From Saprospiraceae bacterium (GTDB lineage: Bacteria > Bacteroidota > Bacteroidia > Chitinophagales > Saprospiraceae): 64,000 bases of DNA. The translations under genes and the position numbers were made by a program. A model generated the notes under the pieces. That model saw nothing but the letters and a program-made list of their open reading frames with translations. It ran no database searches and was not told the DNA's origin. Positions 18,387 to 28,900 of the stretch are shown one piece after another. Location: assembly GCA_020848695.1 (NCBI GenBank), contig JADLHT010000046.1, forward strand, positions 1-64,000, given 5' to 3'. The first letter of the stretch is position 1; each line of letters opens with the position of its first letter.

Positions 18387-19293
18387 TCTCAAGTTCATAT
18401 TCTTTAATAAGATAATTAAATTTTCTAATTTTCCAAAACCGATGTGCCATAAAATAATAAATGACCATAATAAGAATACTAAAAAGAACCATCATGAAGG
18501 CATTCATATTTTGAATCGTCCAAACGGATTCCGTTTGAATTGCTGATCCTTCATATCCTACAATAACAGCACCATAAATATTGGTGGCTGTATGAATCCC
18601 ATAACTTTGTTCAATTCCATCATCCAATTCTGTTAATATTCCAAGAAAAAAAGCACTACACAAATAATAGAAGCTCATTAGGATAAGACCATATTTTTCA
18701 GTCTCCGGATTCATCATGTGTGCACCCATAAAAATAAAAGAACTCAATATTATTGGAAAAATGGATTTGCTGAAAATATTACTCAATCCCTGTGTAAGGT
18801 AAGATCTAAAAAATAGTTCTTCTGCCAAGGTCTGTATTGGAAATAAACTTAAAGAAATTATACACAACTGAAGAAAATTCTCTTTATTCAAGGAAAGCTT
18901 ATAATCTTCATGAAGTATAAAAGCATTGAACACATCAGTTGCAATCAATAAAGTACTCCAAAATATTAGCCCGATCAAAAATCGAGACCATCGAAAATGA
19001 TTAAATATATTAAAAAGACTCGCGATCGGTCTTTTATGTAATAATCTGGTATTAAATAGTATAAAAAAAATAACAGCCGAAAAAGGAATTAGTGTAAGGA
19101 TAAGAGTTTGATTAATGTCTTTAAGGTCAAAACTGAAGTTTTGATATAAATAAGCAGACAATGAAGCTATTCCTGTGAAACAGATCAAAGTTGTTAAAAC
19201 ATAATAAAATGCAGAATTTAATCCTCGTCTTCCTTGTTGTACAAACATTCTAAAAGAATCTTCTGCAAAAGTATAGGATTCATATCGTATCAA
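18367..19293 (-). CDS. CPBP family intramembrane glutamic/metallo-protease
   Basis: 308 residues with about seven hydrophobic helices. Motif 1 is AEELFFRSYL (Glu158, Glu159, Arg163), motif 2 has His192 (FIFMGAHMMNP), and motif 3 is GIHTATNIYG (His234, Asn238), the full CPBP/Abi (Rce1-like) set. These enzymes cut within the membrane; substrates are unknown here. The C-terminal end overlaps the start of the M1 peptidase gene, suggesting the two proteases are expressed together. Confidence 0.85.
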   Translation of the reverse strand: MIRYESYTFAEDSFRMFVQQGRRGLNSAFYYVLTTLICFTGIASLSAYLYQNFSFDLKDINQTLILTLIPFSAVIFFILFNTRLLHKRPIASLFNIFNHFRWSRFLIGLIFWSTLLIATDVFNAFILHEDYKLSLNKENFLQLCIISLSLFPIQTLAEELFFRSYLTQGLSNIFSKSIFPIILSSFIFMGAHMMNPETEKYGLILMSFYYLCSAFFLGILTELDDGIEQSYGIHTATNIYGAVIVGYEGSAIQTESVWTIQNMNAFMMVLFSILIMVIYYFMAHRFWKIRKFNYLIKEYELENVQEKV

Positions 19294-19323
19294 ATTCTTA
19301 ATTTTACCCTAAATTTAAATGCA

Positions 19324-19887
19324 ATGAATAAAAAAGAGATTCTCCTTTTAATTGGAATTATTGGAACTTTGGTCATTAGCAGATTGATGCCACATGCACC
19401 CAATTTTACCTCATCACTGGCGGGATTTATATTTGCTGGAGCTATTTTGAGAAAGAGTTATTTTGCAATCTTCATACTTATTGGGTATTATATTTGCGAT
19501 CTTTTAATCAACAATCTTATATATCCTGATCTTCATTCTGGATTTGCCTGGACTTCTCAATCATTTTTATGGATCTACTCTTCCTTTCTGATCTCTTTTC
19601 TAATAAGCAAATATCTGACTAAACAACTTGAATCACCATTTCAACTTCTTTCTGCCGGAATCATTACAACAATCATCTTTTTTATTTTAAGCAATTTTGG
19701 AGTATGGACGGAAGGATTAATGTACTCTAAAGACTTCTCTGGATTAATTACTTGTTATATCGCAGCTCTACCATTTGCTTTAAATGAATTGGCGGCATCA
19801 GTATTTTTCACCACTGTCTTTTTTTTCCTCTACTGGAAAGCCGAATCATACTTCGACATTAAAAGTTCTTCCTTAACCTCAAATTAA
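19324..19887 (+). CDS. DUF6580-type integral membrane protein
   Basis: 187 residues with five to six hydrophobic helices. The SRLMPHAPNFTSSLAGFIFAGA opening segment and LSNFGVWTEGLMYSKDFSGLITCY resemble the DUF6580 family, whose shape recalls S components of ECF vitamin transporters. It ends 3 bases from the convergent cobalamin adenosyltransferase gene; vitamin uptake (perhaps cobalamin-related) is an attractive but unproven guess. The ATG at 19324 is used because the upstream in-frame extension lies inside the opposite gene and is not hydrophobic. Confidence 0.7.
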   Translation: MNKKEILLLIGIIGTLVISRLMPHAPNFTSSLAGFIFAGAILRKSYFAIFILIGYYICDLLINNLIYPDLHSGFAWTSQSFLWIYSSFLISFLISKYLTKQLESPFQLLSAGIITTIIFFILSNFGVWTEGLMYSKDFSGLITCYIAALPFALNELAASVFFTTVFFFLYWKAESYFDIKSSSLTSN

Positions 19888-19890
19888 TAT

Positions 19891-20433
19891 TTATCCCTTC
19901 CAAGGAATTTCATCTACACCATCTCGGAATGCCAAATATCTTGAAAGTGTAAAAAGGTAGTCCGATAGTCTATTAAAGTAAACGACTATATTCAGATCTA
20001 CTTGCTCATGGTGTGCAAGACTAACAATTCTTCTTTCGGCTCGTCTACAAATTGTGCGGCAGATATGTGCTGTAGCAATTGAAACAGAACCACCCGGAAG
20101 AACAAAATACTTTAAAGGTGATAACTCTGTATCAATTTGATCAATCGCCATTTCGAGATCTCTAATAATTTCCTCTTTTAACTCCGGAATATGATCATTT
20201 TTTTTTGAAGGGTCTGATGCTAAATGTGATCCGACTACAAAAAGTTCATTTTGAATTTTGCCCAGAAACTGCCTGATATCCTTATGTTCAAGCTCAGCGA
20301 TTAGCAATCCAATTGCAGCATTCAATTCATCTGCTGTGCCATAAGCTTCTACTCTAATGTCATCTTTTGATACTCTCTTTCCTCCAAAAAGTGAGGTAGA
20401 GCCCTTATCTCCTGTTTTTGTGTAAATTTTCAT
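19891..20433 (-). CDS. ATP:cob(I)alamin adenosyltransferase, PduO/MMAB type
   Basis: 180 residues. Signature stretches are [18 protein letters not shown] (ATP-binding N-terminus), [34 protein letters not shown] and [15 protein letters not shown]. It transfers the adenosyl group of ATP to cob(I)alamin to make adenosylcobalamin, the cofactor of the mutase at 12411. Its start overlaps the stop of the ABC ATPase gene by 4 bases, so both come from one transcript. Confidence 0.92.
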   Translation of the reverse strand: MKIYTKTGDKGSTSLFGGKRVSKDDIRVEAYGTADELNAAIGLLIAELEHKDIRQFLGKIQNELFVVGSHLASDPSKKNDHIPELKEEIIRDLEMAIDQIDTELSPLKYFVLPGGSVSIATAHICRTICRRAERRIVSLAHHEQVDLNIVVYFNRLSDYLFTLSRYLAFRDGVDEIPWKG

Positions 20434-21146
20434 CCTTGTTTTAACTTAACTTGAAATTGATTCAACTCATCGGTCTCAATCAATCCATCTTTTAATCTTA
20501 CTATTCTTCTGGCATACAAGGCAATATCCGGTTCGTGTGTTACCAAAATTATAGTATTTCCCTCTTCGTGAATCTGCGAAAGTATTTTCATAATTTCAAT
20601 GGAAGTTTTAGAATCTAAGTTCCCTGTAGGTTCATCAGCTAAAATAATAGCAGGATCATTTACTAATGCTCTTGCGATAGCAACTCTTTGACGTTGACCT
20701 CCCGATAATTCGTTGGGTTTGTGACTCATCCTGTCTTTCAATCCAACCTGTTCTAGCACTTTTCTTGCCTTTTCAATCCTATCGCTCTTGGATACTCCGG
20801 CATAAACAAGTGGCAGTGCAACATTCTCCAAAGTACTCATCCTGGGCATTAAATTGAAGGTCTGAAAGACAAAACCTATTTCTTTATTTCTGATTTCAGC
20901 AAGCTGATTATCGTCCATCCGGCTTACCAGGTTGCCATTTAATTTGTATTCCCCCTTAGTTGGGCTATCAAGACATCCTATTATATTCATTAAAGTGGAT
21001 TTTCCACTTCCTGAAGGGCCCATCAGAGCTAAATACTCATTCTTCTCAACAGCTAAGGTAATTTCTTTGAGTGCATCAATAATCTCATCACCCATTATAT
21101 AACGCTTACCTATATTGACCAATTCTATAATTTTACCCAATCCCAT
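20430..21146 (-). CDS. ABC transporter ATP-binding protein, MacB/LolD type
   Basis: 238 residues, complete nucleotide-binding domain: Walker A ([11 protein letters not shown]), Q loop ([12 protein letters not shown]), signature ([15 protein letters not shown]), Walker B ([14 protein letters not shown]) and H loop ([10 protein letters not shown]). The DEPTGNLDS form and short linker put it in the MacB/LolD/FtsE class that works in lipoprotein or peptide export by a mechanotransmission mechanism. No permease gene is next to it; its partner must be encoded elsewhere. It is coupled to the adenosyltransferase gene downstream. Confidence 0.9.
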   Translation of the reverse strand: MGLGKIIELVNIGKRYIMGDEIIDALKEITLAVEKNEYLALMGPSGSGKSTLMNIIGCLDSPTKGEYKLNGNLVSRMDDNQLAEIRNKEIGFVFQTFNLMPRMSTLENVALPLVYAGVSKSDRIEKARKVLEQVGLKDRMSHKPNELSGGQRQRVAIARALVNDPAIILADEPTGNLDSKTSIEIMKILSQIHEEGNTIILVTHEPDIALYARRIVRLKDGLIETDELNQFQVKLKQG

Positions 21147-21213
21147 TTAATCACAAAGAAACTAAATTTAGTTTGCTAATCACAAACTTTCGATATTTGG
21201 GTTGTCAATCAAA

Positions 21214-21867
21214 ATGAATACAACGATCTTAACTACCAATCAACTCTTGCCAAAACATATCGGTATTGCCGGAAATATTGGGTCTGGAAAAACAAGTCTT
21301 ACAGAAGCCTTAGGCAAGCATTACGACTGGCAGGTTGAATATGAAGATACGAGTACCAATCCTTATTTAAATGATTTCTACTATGATATGCAACGTTGGT
21401 CTTTTAATCTTCAAATTTACTTTTTAAATTCAAGATTTCAACAAATTGTAAAAATCCAGCAAGGATCCCAAACCGTAATTCAAGACCGCACAATTTACGA
21501 AGACGCATTTATATTTGCGCCTAACTTGCACGATATGGGACTAATGACGGAAAGAGATTATAAAAACTATTTTAGTTTATTCAATATTATGATGAGTACC
21601 ATCAGAAAACCCGATCTTCTGATTTATATCAAAGCCTCTATTCCTACTCTGGTTGCTCATATTCATAACAGAGGAAGGGAATATGAAGGAAATATGAGTC
21701 TGGATTATCTGAAAAAATTAAATCAGCGTTATGACCAATGGATTGAAAAATATAATCATAGTCCGGTATTGGTAGTCAATGCAGATGAACTTGATTTTAT
21801 CAATAAAAAAGAAGATTTCGGTATAATCGTAGAACAGGTCAATAGTCATTTAAATGGCTTATTTTAA
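21214..21867 (+). CDS. Deoxynucleoside kinase (deoxyadenosine/deoxyguanosine kinase family)
   Basis: 217 residues from the ATG at 21214 (a TTG four codons earlier is less likely). P-loop GIAGNIGSGKTSL, the catalytic/binding stretch QDRTIYEDAFIFA (ERS/DRS-like motif), and the lid-type RGREYEGNMSLDYL are present. The family phosphorylates salvaged purine deoxynucleosides. It stands 11 bases before the futalosine hydrolase gene, another nucleoside-handling enzyme, and the two are probably co-transcribed. Confidence 0.88.
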   Translation: MNTTILTTNQLLPKHIGIAGNIGSGKTSLTEALGKHYDWQVEYEDTSTNPYLNDFYYDMQRWSFNLQIYFLNSRFQQIVKIQQGSQTVIQDRTIYEDAFIFAPNLHDMGLMTERDYKNYFSLFNIMMSTIRKPDLLIYIKASIPTLVAHIHNRGREYEGNMSLDYLKKLNQRYDQWIEKYNHSPVLVVNADELDFINKKEDFGIIVEQVNSHLNGLF

Positions 21868-21878
21868 TTTCATCCTCA

Positions 21879-22550
21879 ATGAAAATATTATTGGTTGCAG
21901 CAACTTTAGAAGAAATAAAACCAACTATTGAATACTTAGAATTCCATTCAGAAAGCAAGAATTTCACCGAGTATAATATCCGTAACAAGACTATTATGCC
22001 TTATATTACAGGGGTCGGCCCAACAATGACAGCATTTGCCTTAGGAAGATACCAAAGGATGAATGAGATCAAATTATTAATCCATGCCGGATTATCAGGA
22101 GCTTTTACAAGATCTTTAGAAATAGCTCAGGTTGTAGAAGTAAGCTCAGAACAATTTGGAGACCTTGGTGCGGAAGATCAGGATGGAAATATTCTATCCA
22201 TATTTGATCTTAACCTTGACAACCCAAATAGGTTGCCATTTAATTTAGGGCGTATTGAAAGAAAAATTACACAATTCGAATCTAAACTAAAAAAATGTAC
22301 TGGCCTAAGCGTTAGTTTAACAAGCGGTTCAAACTCAAGAATTCAAAGAATGAGCTCAAAGTATAAAGCTGATATAGAAAGCATGGAAGGAGCCTCCGTC
22401 TTTTATTCCGCCTGTATGTGGGACGTTCCTCTGATTTCTATCCGATCGATTTCCAATTATGTTGAGCCCCGAAATAAAGAAAACTGGAACATCCCTCTTG
22501 CAATTAAAACATTAAACCAGTTTTTAATCGATTATATAAACCAAATATGA
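21879..22550 (+). CDS. mqnB: Futalosine hydrolase (menaquinone synthesis)
   Basis: 223 residues of the nucleoside phosphorylase/MTA-nucleosidase fold. Visible marks are MKILLVAATLEEI, ITGVGPTMTAFALGR, LIHAGLSGAF and the substrate Glu segment IESMEGASVFYSACM, as in futalosine hydrolases. It splits hypoxanthine from futalosine to give dehypoxanthinylfutalosine. Together with the deaminase at 8259 and MenG at 60766 it shows that this organism makes menaquinone by the futalosine branch and not by the MenF-MenB route. Confidence 0.88.
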   Translation: MKILLVAATLEEIKPTIEYLEFHSESKNFTEYNIRNKTIMPYITGVGPTMTAFALGRYQRMNEIKLLIHAGLSGAFTRSLEIAQVVEVSSEQFGDLGAEDQDGNILSIFDLNLDNPNRLPFNLGRIERKITQFESKLKKCTGLSVSLTSGSNSRIQRMSSKYKADIESMEGASVFYSACMWDVPLISIRSISNYVEPRNKENWNIPLAIKTLNQFLIDYINQI

Positions 22551-22692
22551 AAGATCATATTAAGTACTATGAAGCTTTCAATAATATTATTTGATAAGCA
22601 GATTTCACCCTTGATGTATTTAGGGCCTGAATTGCAATAATTGTACTAAATTAGCACTTTCGGTAAATCAAAATATATTGAAATTGTTTAAT

Positions 22693-25600
22693 ATGAAAAG
22701 ACTTGTTTTTCTTACATTTATATTTTTTTTTAATATCATAAAGGCTCAAGATTTAACGATTGAATCTAGGTTGTTACCAAAAAGGCAGGAAATCAGCAAT
22801 TTATTGAGCAACTATGATATCTTCGAAATTGATGTAGAGAAGGTAAGAAACGAATTCAGAACATCTACTCAATCTGGCATTGAAGCAGATCTTATTCTTG
22901 CCGATAAAGTATTCAGAATACAGGCATTTAAATACAATGTTTTAAAACAAGATTGCAATGTAAGAATTATCTCAGATCAAGGTGATTTTAATGAAAAGCC
23001 AGACCCAAGTATAGAGACTTATCGGGGCTATAATACGAATTTTGGTGGTGGCGAAGTTGTTATAACTTTTGCTACTAATTACATGAGTCTGATGTATAAA
23101 GATGGTGGAGAGTATTTTTATTTGGAACAATTTCCTGAGTTACTGAAAGACAACAATAAAAATCTTTTTATACGTTATACCCGGCAAAGTTTCAAATTTC
23201 AAGGATTTAAATGCAATTATCAGTCTGCCTTGGAATTCAAAGAATCGCAAATCGATAAATTCGATTCGGATAAATTTGATGAAAGAAATATTCGATGCTT
23301 TGAAGTTGAAATTGCAATGGCCTGTGATTTCCCTTTTTTTACAAAACACGGAGGAAACAGGGCAGATGCAGAGGCGAGGTTGACAACAATTGTAAATTTA
23401 ATTCAACCCGACTGGGTTTACCCTAAATTAAATTATGATTATTTCTGGACAATTCCATCTATGGCGATTGTAGAAAGTGCAGCCAGAGACCCATTCGCAC
23501 CAGCAACCAATATCAATTCTTTACTGAGTATTTTTACTGGAATTGGGTTTACAATCTTTCAAGGAAGTTTTGATGTGGCAACGGTATGGACTTCAAAGTT
23601 CACTGCAACTCCTCATTATGCTTCCAATCAGCGTCAAGCCTGTTTATTTTCAATGTTTAGTGCCTGTAATGAGATTAGCACAAACGGAACTTTTATAAGA
23701 AACGTTCAATCTCATGCTTTGGGACACTTGTTTGATGCACCACATGATGCAGGCCCATTTATTATGGATCCCAATATTGGTGGCAATACCAATTGGACCA
23801 AAATCTCTGCTGATTTTATTCAGGGTTGGACAGATCGTATAACTGGCTGTCTTGGAGAATGCAGTGGACCAAAAATTCCAATCGCAGAATTTACTTCTGA
23901 TGTTGTAGAAGGATGCATTCCCTTACAGGTACAATACACCAATATGTCAACTAATGCGACCAACTACATCTGGAAATTTCCCGGAGGCACACCTTCAAGT
24001 TCGACTTTAAAGGATCCCTTAGTTACTTATAATACCCTGGGTGTATTTGCAGTGGAATTAGAAGCATTGAATTCAAAGTGCAGCACAAAAGTTGAAAAAT
24101 TAGGATATATTGCAACCCGCGACAAACCCAGATTTGTCCGATTCAATTTTGGAGCTGTTAATAATGGAAATGACATTGAATTTTTTGGTTCCGCAGATAG
24201 AGCAGATACATGGATTTGGAAATTTCATGACGGTACTACTGAAGAAGGTCAGTATGTTGTTAAGACCTATGACAGAGAAGGAAGTTTCGACGTTGAGCTT
24301 TGCGCTTCCAACGATTGTGGCGAAACCTGTGTGAAGCAAAAAGTAAGCAATTATTACGTTCCTACAGTAGATTTTACGGCAGACAAAACCAGTGGTTGTG
24401 CTCCGGTAACCGTAAAATTCGAAGATCTCTCATCAAGCAATGTAATTAACTGGACCTGGAGTTTTCCAGGGGCAAGCCCTAATGGTTCTTTTATAAAAAA
24501 TCCTACAGTAAAATATTCCAGACCCGGAAGATTTCCCGTAAGCTTAACGGTCCATAGTCTAAAGAACAATGCTAAACTTAAAAAAGATACTTTTATAATA
24601 ATTGATAGCTTACCCTTGGCGCAATTTGATCCAGTAATAGGTGGCCCTCTTGTAACTGTTAACAATACCTCTTTTTATGCAGATTCTCATTTCTGGGATT
24701 TCGGAGATGGAACTTCAAGCAGAGACTCAAGTCCTACCCATTTCTATCGGGATGGCCGATATGAAATTATTTATACAGCGAGCAACAAATGTGGTTCTAC
24801 AACAACCAAACGCACAATTACCATTGGAGCAAAACCAACTGCAGGTTTTTCGGTAATGAATCAGAAAGGTTGTACTCCGTTTGTGGTACAGTTTCAGAAT
24901 AGCTCTACTTCTTCTGCAACAAATTTCGAATGGTTATTCCCTGGAGGAAATCCCTCAACAAGTACCGACAAAGAACCAATAATTACGTATTCCTCGGTAG
25001 GAAAGTTTGATGTAAGACTCATAGCTAAAGGCGCTTTGGAAAGTGATACATTAAATCAAAAAGAATTTATTACAGTTGATGAAATTACCAAAGCCGATTT
25101 TCAAAATTCAATTATTGGTTATGTGTGCAACTTTACGGATTTAAGTACAAATTCTAAAACTTATTATTGGGATTTTGGAGACGGAACAACAAGTTCAATG
25201 GCTTCCCCTTCTCATGATTATAAGGTAGAAGGAGATTTTAAGGTCAGGCTTATTACTGAAAATGAATGTGGTGCGGACACTATGGATAAATTGATCGCTA
25301 TTTATTTGATTCCAAAAGTTGACTTTAGTTCAAATGTTATTAAAGGATGTCCACCGCTTACCGTTGATTTTCTAGACAGATCATCTGTTGATGTATTGGA
25401 ATGGAGCTGGCAATTCGAAAACGGCAATCCATTGACATCAAGTCAAAAAAATCCTTCTGTGATATTTTCAAAGCCGGGAAAATATACCGTTAAGTTATCT
25501 GTAAAAAATTCGAACGGAACCAATTCTTCAACAAAGATTAAATACATTGAAGTTCTATCTCCAATAAAATGTCCAAAAAGGCCAACAACAAAAACCGGTG

Positions 25601-25890
25601 TTGATTCTACTGAAAAAGAAAATGACAATCTAATAAAAATTTCAAATCGAGAAAATACAATAAATTCCTTCTCAATTTATCCTATTCCGGCGACGGATGA
25701 AATATATCTTAATGCAGAAAAAGGAATGGATTTTACTATCTTCAGCTTAACCGGCCAAAAACTTATTGTGGGCAAGACACAATCTTCTAACGAGAAGATC
25801 AATGTTCAGCAGATTCCTAATGGAACCTATTACATTCAATTAAGCAATCCATATTATAATTCGATCGAAAAAATTATTATCAATAAATAA
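22693..25890 (+). CDS. Secreted M12B-like metalloprotease homologue with seven PKD domains and T9SS type A tail; catalytic Glu replaced by Ala
   Basis: 1065 residues from the ATG at 22693. Order: signal peptide (MKRLVFLTFIFFFNIIKAQ), propeptide-like region with YRGYNTNFGGGE, metzincin-like domain, seven PKD-type Ig domains (about 395-975), and a type A sorting tail (FSIYPIPATDEIYL to the end). The zinc motif reads SHALGHLFDAPHD, so the general-base Glu is Ala342; the His ligands and a Met-turn-like FIMDP remain. It probably binds zinc but lacks peptidase activity. It is the upstream member of a tandem pair with 25969, to which it aligns over its whole length. Confidence 0.82.
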   Translation: MKRLVFLTFIFFFNIIKAQDLTIESRLLPKRQEISNLLSNYDIFEIDVEKVRNEFRTSTQSGIEADLILADKVFRIQAFKYNVLKQDCNVRIISDQGDFNEKPDPSIETYRGYNTNFGGGEVVITFATNYMSLMYKDGGEYFYLEQFPELLKDNNKNLFIRYTRQSFKFQGFKCNYQSALEFKESQIDKFDSDKFDERNIRCFEVEIAMACDFPFFTKHGGNRADAEARLTTIVNLIQPDWVYPKLNYDYFWTIPSMAIVESAARDPFAPATNINSLLSIFTGIGFTIFQGSFDVATVWTSKFTATPHYASNQRQACLFSMFSACNEISTNGTFIRNVQSHALGHLFDAPHDAGPFIMDPNIGGNTNWTKISADFIQGWTDRITGCLGECSGPKIPIAEFTSDVVEGCIPLQVQYTNMSTNATNYIWKFPGGTPSSSTLKDPLVTYNTLGVFAVELEALNSKCSTKVEKLGYIATRDKPRFVRFNFGAVNNGNDIEFFGSADRADTWIWKFHDGTTEEGQYVVKTYDREGSFDVELCASNDCGETCVKQKVSNYYVPTVDFTADKTSGCAPVTVKFEDLSSSNVINWTWSFPGASPNGSFIKNPTVKYSRPGRFPVSLTVHSLKNNAKLKKDTFIIIDSLPLAQFDPVIGGPLVTVNNTSFYADSHFWDFGDGTSSRDSSPTHFYRDGRYEIIYTASNKCGSTTTKRTITIGAKPTAGFSVMNQKGCTPFVVQFQNSSTSSATNFEWLFPGGNPSTSTDKEPIITYSSVGKFDVRLIAKGALESDTLNQKEFITVDEITKADFQNSIIGYVCNFTDLSTNSKTYYWDFGDGTTSSMASPSHDYKVEGDFKVRLITENECGADTMDKLIAIYLIPKVDFSSNVIKGCPPLTVDFLDRSSVDVLEWSWQFENGNPLTSSQKNPSVIFSKPGKYTVKLSVKNSNGTNSSTKIKYIEVLSPIKCPKRPTTKTGVDSTEKENDNLIKISNRENTINSFSIYPIPATDEIYLNAEKGMDFTIFSLTGQKLIVGKTQSSNEKINVQQIPNGTYYIQLSNPYYNSIEKIIINK

Positions 25891-25968
25891 GCGCATCTGT
25901 TATTAAGGATATAATTTTATAAATTATTTTGTCACTAGTTATAAGTTAAAATATTTAAATTATTCAAA

Positions 25969-28900
25969 ATGAAAAGATTTTTTTTACTCCCTTTACTTTT
26001 AATCACTAATTTACTCTTCTCCCAGGACCTAACAATTGAAGGTATTACAATGCCCGCCAATCCTGGTCTTTCGGCAAAATTTAATAATGTAGAAACGTAT
26101 AATATAGATGTTGAAAAAGTACGACTTCAATTTAGGAATCATGTTCGTTCTTCTATGGAGGTTGAATTAATCCTTGGCAATAAATCACACATCCTTCAGT
26201 TTTACAAATACAATATTTATGGTAAAGATTGTAAAGTTCGACATGCAACTTCGAAAGGCTTGATTGATACTGACCCAAATCCTGATATTGAAACCTATAG
26301 AGGTTACAATGCTAACTTTGGAGGTCAGGAGGCCGCAGTTACGTTTGCAAAAAATTACATGAGTCTAATGTTTAGAGAAGGTGGAGAAACTTATCATCTG
26401 GAACAAGTACCGTTTGAACTTGCTGATTCTGATCCAAATCATTTTATTCTATATGATTCTAAAGGAGTTATTTCAAATAAAAATGTAACCTGTGGCGCTG
26501 ATGAATATTCAAAATTTAAAACGCAACATAAACATGATTTGGAAGAGTTAAAAGAAAGAAATAAAAGATGCTGGGAAGTAGATATCGCTTTATGTTGTGA
26601 TTTTTCTTATTATGTTTTTTATAGACGGGATGCGGGTATTGCGGAAGCCAGAATGACAACAGTACTAAATCTTGTACAGACAGATTGGTATGGAGGTCGA
26701 CTCGTTGAAGATTATATTTATACAATTTCAGGGATATTTATTCCTGAAGATTCTTTACGTGATCCATGGTATAATGTGAATGATATTTTTGAACAACTTA
26801 ACGTATTTAACCAGGTAGGATTTACACTATTTCAAGGTGGTTTTGATGTCGCAACCAATTGGACCAAAAAATATACTTCTGGAGCTGTAGGTGTAGCCTA
26901 TCTGCCAGGTACTTGTGTTTTAACACCTTTTAATATTTGCAGTGAATTTACTTTAGACAATGGATTGTGCAGGCAATTACAATCCCATGAATTAGGTCAT
27001 AATTGGAATTGTGTACACGATCCTGGTGGATCACCTTTTATCATGGCACCTGTAGTTAATGGTTCTTTCTTATGGTCGGGTGCTTCCATATGGGCAATTT
27101 CAGATTGGACATTTAGAATTAAAGGTTGTTTGGGAGATTGTAGCGCAGGAGACATTCCTTATGCAGAATTTGAAGCTATTCCTACAGAGGGCTGCATTCC
27201 TTTAGTGGTTCAATTTAACGATATGTCTGTCAATGCAACAACCTACAAATGGAAATTCCCCGGTGGAACGCCTTCAACTTCGACTGCAAAAAATCCTGTT
27301 GTAACCTATAATACCGTTGGAAGCTTTCCGGTAGAATTAGAAATTGCAAATCCTAAATGCAGTACGAATATTGAAAAGTTAGATTATATAGTTACAAGAG
27401 ATAAACCAAGAGGTGTTTATTTTAATTTTGGCGCAGCCAACGGTGGTAACGAAATTGAATTTTTTGCCTATGGAGATCGGGTTGATAAATTCACTTGGAA
27501 ATTTCATGACAATACAACAGATGAAGGTCCTTATGTCATTAAGGTCTATCCCAAAGAAGGAAATTTCACGGTAGAAATGTGTGCTGAAAATGATTGTGGA
27601 AAAACCTGTGTTACCCAAAAAGTTTCCAACTACTTCGTCCCGATTGCTGATTTTACATCAGATACAGTTGCAGGATGTGCGCCTACTACTATAAAATTCT
27701 TTGATCAGTCATCTTCTAATGTAATCAATTGGACCTGGAGCTTCCCGGGTGGTACGCCAAACGGTTCGTTTGTAAAAAATCCGATTATTAAATATGAAAG
27801 ACCGGGCAAATTCAAAGTAAAATTAATCGTAAGCAGTTTAAAAAATAATGCTCAGATTACGAAAGATACTTTTATAACTATTGACAGTCTTCCTCTTGCA
27901 CAATTTGATGCTGTGGTTAATCTATCTACGGTTAAGTTTAATAATTCTACCTTGTATGGAAAGTCGTACAAATGGGATTTTGGAGATGGAAAAACAAGTA
28001 CAGAAGAAAACCCTGAACATGTTTATCCAGATGGAAGATATGAAGTAAAGCTGACCGCTACTAATGCTTGTGGCAATACCATAGTCAAAAAGTTTGTTAC
28101 TGTTGGAGCAAGGCCAATCGCCGGTTTTGCGGTGGATAATCAAAGTGGATGCATACCTTATACCGTTCAATTTCAAAATACTTCAACCAACAAGGCAACC
28201 GTTTTCGAATGGTTTTTTCCCGGAGGCAATCCGTCAACCAGTACTGATAAAGAACCAATTGTAACTTATAATAATGTTGGATCTTTCGATGTTAAGCTAA
28301 TTGCAAGAGCAGGCGTAGAAAGCGATTCAATAGCACAGGTGGGTTATATTACTGTTGGAGAAAAGCCGAGTTCAGATTTTCAAAATAGTGTTACAGGATT
28401 CGTTGCTTTTTTTACCGATCAAAGTAAAAAAGTAAATAAATATTTCTGGGAGTTTGGTGATGGTAAAACGAGTACTGAAAAATCTCCAAGACATGATTAT
28501 GGAGTTGAAGGAGAATTCAATGTAAGATTAATTACTGAAAATGAGTGTGGTGTAGATACTTTTGAAAAACTCATTGCTGTATATCTAATTCCTAAGGTTA
28601 ACTTTGGATCTGATACCATTAGAGGATGTGCCCCTTTGAAAATAAAATTTCTTGACAAGTCTTCTGTAGATGTATTAGAATGGGCGTGGCAGTTTGAGGC
28701 AGGAAGTCCGGCAAGCTCAAGTCAGAAAAATCCAGTAATTACTTTTGATAAAGCCGGAAAATATACAGTCAAGTTAACTGTAAAAAATGGAAATGGAACA
28801 AATTCTGCTACAAAACTCAAATATGTGGAAGTTATTTCGCCTCTCAAATGTCCGAAGTTGCCGCCTAAGAAAAAAGGCACAAACCCAACTGAGGCAGGTA

